Origin: Sipunculus nudus
Lineage: Eukaryota; Annelida; Sipuncula; Golfingiida; Sipunculidae
Assembly (NCBI GenBank): GCA_026874595.1
Contig: CM049313.1
Location: 61,610,659-61,674,658, forward strand
Reading direction: 5' to 3'
DNA: 64,000 bases
The notes beneath the pieces were generated by a model, which worked only from the letters and a program-made list of their open reading frames with translations, was not told the DNA's origin and did not search any database. This document shows, piece by piece, positions 58,739-64,000 of the stretch (within the stretch, counting starts at the first letter, position 1; each line of letters begins with the position of its first letter). A program made the translations under genes and the position numbers.

Positions 58739-59103
58739 TTTACCCAACCTAGTGTATTTTACCCCGGTTTTACCCCAGTTTTTTCCAAGTTGATTAACCA
58801 AGGCTTGAAACTTTACCCCATGTTTATTTGCTTATAGTGCTCAGGCTTGACCCAATCTTAGTTTCTTTCTGACTGGTTGGCAGAAGTTACACAAATTTTG
58901 TGAATATTTGTAGCAAGCTAGTTATGCTGCTCTGATCACATTGCCCTTGTCTAAAATATTGTAAGCCATTTACCACTCACCCTTTATGACCCATGTTTGG
59001 CTGTGCTTATTCTAATCAATATCAATTAGGGGTAAAACCCAGGGATCCGTAGGAAAATCTGGGTAAAACCTATCTTACCCAGCCTGGGTTTTAGTTGGGT
59101 AAA
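58739..59103. mobile_element. Inverted-repeat element, about 365 bp
   Basis: The left end TTTACCCAAC and the right end GTTGGGTAAA are inverted. Further in, 'ggttttacccca' opposes 'tgggtaaaacc'. The arms are iterations of a 'ttttaccc' word, so the inverted match could partly reflect simple-sequence growth. No coding content. Confidence 0.5.
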
Positions 59104-60914
59104 AGCCTGCAAATCCTGTGACTATACCTGTAAAATGAAGAAAAAAAAATTTGTTTCACTTGATTTAAACCTGAGAGTACTGAAAGAGGACAGACCTCTG
59201 CCAGTACCATGATTTCATCCAGATCACTTTCAGATTTAATCATCTCATGTTTAATCTCCCAGTCCTTGCCATGCCTGGTACCCAATTCCCCCACCAGGTG
59301 TGGGCATCAATTTGCTGTGCAAGAATTGCACAACAGAGTAATTGGACCCCATGTCAAGATCTGTATTCACATAAGTAAATTTAATCCAGTCTTCATGGCC
59401 CCATAACTCATAACTCTTCACAGAAACTCATTGAAAGCCATTTTGTAACTTTTGTTTGGATGTCTTGTACATAGACAAACTTAAGGACAGACATATGTGA
59501 TGATCTAACTTAAATCTGTCCAACTTAATAAAAAAAATATATATATTTTCCTTTATCCTGGGTAGGAATATTAAGACTGTGTCATAGGACCCTATATTGT
59601 CATATATAATGGCAATTTGAAGCTAGAAAAGTATTTTGGATACCAGGGGCACAGTGACTGTATCAGTTTCTAAAATAGCATGGTCGGTTAATGCAAAGTT
59701 TCATGATCTGACTGTACCATAGTCTGTAAAGAGAAGTAAAATGTTCTATTTAATATCATGTTATCACATATGTCACTCATGTTAACTGACAAACTGTATT
59801 TTAGTGACCCGTCATTGAAATGTATAATCACTTGGCATGTTGCCAACAGTTTCACTGAACCAGATAGATTGGTTATGATGAGATGAAAGGCATGATCCAG
59901 ACACCAACATGATCATTTGTTTTATTCCCTATTTGAGTCAATTACTGAGTGATGTATTGGCCTTATTTTTGATAATGATGGTACTTTAACATATTATTCT
60001 TTGTGTTATATTTGTATAATCACATAAAATTCCCATATTGATTGGTTTCAGCCCATGTTGTAATTCAAAATCTACATTGTAAGCTTATTTTATTCATTAC
60101 AGTTGAAAGCTGCACCCAGTCTTTGAATAATATAAAGAGCAGATATTTATTAATATTCATGACAATTTAGTTTTTAAATTATCCTTGCTGGGTAGGTATA
60201 GGAAGGGAATGTAATGGATTGGAAGGTTGTTGATAGAAAATAAAAAATACTGGTAAAAAAATTAAAATGTCTGGACAACAAATAGAGGACACCCACAGTA
60301 AGACTGGAACCACTCTTACCGAGAATAAAAGATAAAATATATGTTATATGAGGGTTGTTGGGAAATTGGCCATGGCTGTCAATTAAAGTCTAATTGTACC
60401 CTCTTCCTACAACAGTCGTATGAGGTCCCTATGATGGTTGTAATACAAAAGAAAAATTTCCCCAATTTTCTGTTGTAGACCTGTCTTATATGTGTTGTGG
60501 ATTGTATGTTATTTAGGCTTAAGACAAACCACAGCAGTCCCAGGAATGATCTACATTAGTAAGACCATCATAGGTAGAACATGCAGCAATCATTGGGCTG
60601 AGTAAGGAAAGTCCTAGCATTCATAGGGCCTCAGTTAGCCATAAAAATTATGTAAAAGTCATTTAACAAGGTCATAAGGTATCCTACAACAGACCTACAA
60701 GTAAAGAAAATGACATAAAGATTAATCTTTAATGCTGAAAAAAAATTGAACATTTTCAAAATTCTATGACATGGGTCATCAACAGTTTTTCCATTGAAAA
60801 ACAGGTGAATTTTATACAACACACCCATGATCATCCTAGGATTTTCCCCAATCTTCGGGGGTAGACCTGATGTATATATGTGTTGTGTGATGTATGTGAC
60901 TTAGGCTCTAGGAA
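59104..60914. other. CpG-poor non-coding stretch
   Basis: A segment of about 55 bp ('gtagacctg', 'atgtgttgtg', 'ttaggct') occurs at 60465-60520 and again at 60855-60910, about 390 bp apart. No gene was recognised. Confidence 0.45.
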
Positions 60915-62165
60915 CATTCATGTAGAGACCTCTGGTCTTGAGGGACCCCTTTAAGAGATTGCTGGTCTATAGGAACACTTATCTTGAGCAAGTGTTCTTA
61001 TAGAGCACTTTTGAAGAGGAACTCGTTTAGAAGAAAACTTGTCTATAAGGAACATTTGTCTAGAAGAACACTCAGGGAATGCTGGTCCATTTTTCTAGAG
61101 AACACTGGTCTACAGGAACACTGGTCCAGAGGATTACTGGTCTACAGGAACACATGTCCAGGGAACACTGGTCTACAGGAACGCTTGTCTTGAGGAACAT
61201 TTGTTGAGGGAACAAAGGTCTAGAGGAATATTTATCTTGAGGAACATTTGTGGAGGGAACATTAGTCTAGATGAACTCACGTCCAAGGAACACTGGGCTA
61301 GAGTAACACTTGTCCAGGTAATGCTGGTCTAGAGGAATATTTGTCTAGAGGAATATTTGTCTAGAGGAACATTTGTTAAGGGAACATTGATTTAGACGAA
61401 ATCTTGTTCAGGGAACACTGATCTTGATGAACACTTATCCAAGGAAGACTGATCTGCAGGAACATTTTTCTTGTGGAACATTTGTCCAGGAAACACGGGT
61501 CTAGAAGAAACACTTGTTCAAGGAACACTGTTATGGAGTAACATTTATCCAGGGAATGCTGATCTAGAGGAATATTTATTTAGAGGGACATTTGTTGAGG
61601 AAACACTGGTCTAGAGAAACCTTAGTAACATTTGTTGAGGAAACACTGGTCTAGAGGAATAAATTGTCTAGAAGAACATTTGTTGAGAGACCACTAATCT
61701 AGTGGAATTTTTGGAACAGTTGACAAGGGAACACTGGTCTAGAGGAACATTTGTCAAGAGGAACATTTGTTGAGGGACACTAGTGTAGAAGAACATATGT
61801 CTTAAGGAATGTTTTTTTGATGAAACACTTTTCTAGATGATCTCTTGTCCAGGGAACACTGGTGTAGAGTAACACTTGTCCTGGGAACACTGGTCTAGAG
61901 GAATATTTGTCTAGAGGAAAATTTGTTGATGGAACACTGGTCCAGAGAATCATTTGTCTTAAGGAACATTTGTTGTGAGAACACTAGTCAAGTGAAACAT
62001 TTTTTCTAGTAAAACATTTGTCTAGGATAACTGGTCTAGAGGAACATTTGTGTAGTCAGGGAAAACTAGTTTAGAGGTACACTTGTCCTCGGGAACACTG
62101 GTTTACAGGAACGCTTATTTTGAGGAACATTTGTTGAAGGGACACTAGTCTAGGCAAAACTTGTG
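60915..62165. repeat. Minisatellite of about 20-bp modules, 1.25 kb
   Basis: Two alternating modules, 'ggaacactggtctagag' and 'ggaacatttgtctagag', recur dozens of times with substitutions and small indels. Lengths vary between about 17 and 24 bp. The array is diverged throughout rather than homogenised. Frames inside it (60984-61193) are by-products. Confidence 0.9.
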
Positions 62166-64000
62166 CCATAAACGTGTTATGATCTTTCCCTTCTCTCAAA
62201 ACTGACCTCTCCTCAAACTTACATTTAGATCAGTCTCTGAGATATTTTGCACACATTAGGTAATTCAAATTCCTCATGTACACTCTTTGCATGCATGGGT
62301 AAAGCTATTTCAGTGAGTGTCACTGATATTTTTAATGGAAAACAGCACAATAATTAACATGGAAGGCATTTTTCAGTAGGCAGTAGAATAAGCAAGCTTG
62401 GGTCCTTGTATTCCCTCATCACAAGGTCTTTGAATCTTGTCATCATATATTTTAACAATTGATCGTTAAGGAAGCATCCTGACTCAGGAATAAAATTGAT
62501 GAATCAGTAGGTAGTAATAATTTTAAAATATATAACTAGTAATTTTTATTTATAATTTTTCATTAAACATATGTTTCAGTATATTAAAATTATAGTTCTA
62601 AATGCCAAAGACCTATCTGACAATCATGTTTTTATCTTAAATATTTACTTGTATCTTATGTAAATTTAGTTCCTGTCAAATTATACTCAAATTATACTCT
62701 ATTTACCTACAGTCAAGAACTTCCGGCAGACATTTTCCTAAGTCTCAGTACTGCAGCAGTGCTGTGACATCAGCATTCAGTCAAGCAAGCTGCTGTGTCC
62801 ATTCAGCTGACAATATATCACTATTAAGTCCATAATCTCTACCGGAAATGTAGTTATCTTATAGATAGAAGCCAGCAGGCGTTCTCATTTGAAAATAGCA
62901 GCATGGCATAAAATCCTTTGCAGGAGCTATTAAATGATACAAAATAGATGAGCTCTAATCTCAGGCTTACAGGCTTCAATTAACAGTCAGTGATTACTGG
63001 TATTATTACACTCAAAGTGTACGCAGAGATTATGGGATTTCTTTCTTGTTTTATCAGCTCATGGGATATATCTGGTACCCTCACTGGGGATAGTAGACCT
63101 AGCTTACATGTCTCTTCTATTTATTATAATTATGAAATATCTTAAAGTCAGCTATTCATCTGTTTTTTTGTAGAATGTTTGTGGTTTCTGGCTTACTCTG
63201 CATACATATGAATGATCTGTAGGTTTTTCCTGTTAAGAAAATTTCTTATAACACCTCTGTGATGGATGCGTGAGTTTGTTTATCTACAAGCTGTAAGTAA
63301 ACATGGTACTTGCACCAATGCTGACATACAGAACAACCATGTAAAGTGAAAGTGGGTGACTGTATAGACACTGAAAGGGCATTAGTTGCAAAAACACCTT
63401 TTGCAAAAAACTAGTTCATCTGATCTGCTGCCAGATGTCTTGTTGAATATGTTTGGATTATTTTGAAGGCCTCCAACATGTTATAAAACCATGGATATAA
63501 ACAAAACAACAGCTTATCTGCATTGGGATTGTGGTTGCTAGACTGTTTTTACAAAGGTTTCAAAGGATTATCTCCAGTTAATAGACGTCAAATAATGGGA
63601 TAGGCCCCTTTGAGATAAAGTCTCAGAGTTCTTCAGTTGGAAAATGGGACAGATACTCTTTCTCATTTTATATTTGCCTGTGTCATAATATGCTTGTGTC
63701 ATAAGATTATGATTTGTGCTTTTCTTGAGCAGCTTAAAATCTTTCTGTATTATTGGATGTGACACACACATGAACTTCTGTAGAATATTGCAGTTTGATA
63801 TTGGATGATTAGGCTGGTTTTCATCTGGATTATAATCTTCTGTCTGGTGCAGTAATTTTCTTCATCTAACAATATACAGTTATATCAGGCTAACTTGTTT
63901 GAAGAAATTGAAATTCCACATAAAAGGCAGTGGTATCATATATCAGCAGTTGTGGCTTTTGAATTAGGTACACTCCAAAGTGGGCTCTGACCTCCAATGG
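62166..64000. other. CpG-poor non-coding stretch to the window edge
   Basis: No gene, repeat array or RNA recognised. It could be intronic. Confidence 0.4.

Overview
The window looks like nuclear DNA of an invertebrate animal. It is AT-rich, its only long open frame is a C2H2 zinc-finger exon at the left edge, it contains canonical GT-AG splice signals, and it carries many microsatellites, minisatellites, tRNA-derived SINEs, inverted-repeat elements and decayed LINE pieces. Several repeat families resemble ones I associate with bivalve and gastropod genomes, such as arrays rich in 'aaggtcaaggtca' and elements carrying 'ggtggcgccacc'. A mollusc is therefore my best guess, but this is inference. 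No prokaryotic gene organisation, CRISPR array or operon is present.

Layout. 1-806: 3'-terminal coding exon of a zinc-finger protein, partial at the window edge, followed by an AT-rich 3' UTR with several AATAAA signals and then CpG-poor non-coding DNA to about 8.5 kb, which holds an RFX X-box cluster and a 42-bp tandem array. About 8.5-44 kb: visibly richer in CpG. It holds minisatellites at 10.2-10.9 and 13.9-14.5 kb, a 1.67-kb inverted-repeat element between two TA arrays at 16.1-17.8 kb, a LINE remnant at 20.6 kb, a Harbinger-like MITE at 22.5 kb, a SINE at 28.8 kb, and two small-gene models on the + strand. About 44-64 kb: CpG-poor again. It holds nested tandem arrays with units of about 145, 280 and 340 bp, a 2.5-kb dispersed repeat, inverted-repeat elements at 57.3 and 58.7 kb, a second SINE, and a 1.25-kb minisatellite at 60.9-62.2 kb.

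Two gene models were assembled by eye from splice signals and phase agreement. Model 1 (coding exons 30967-31119 and 31812-31996) gives a 106-residue protein with a very Cys-rich N-terminus and a C-terminal CaaX box (CAIQ), which suggests a lipid-anchored membrane protein. Model 2 (38960-39012, 42334-42496, 43200-43289) gives a 101-residue protein with one predicted membrane helix. I recognise neither family. Two places on the + strand (22977/22978 and 29900/29901) show a strong splice acceptor directly abutting a strong donor. This is the arrangement of recursive ('ratchet') splice sites, though ordinary 5' exons are an alternative.

Most of the window is repeats. No pathway or functional cooperation between the genes can be inferred. 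All coordinates were read by eye, and repeat edges are approximate to within tens of bases unless target-site duplications are given.
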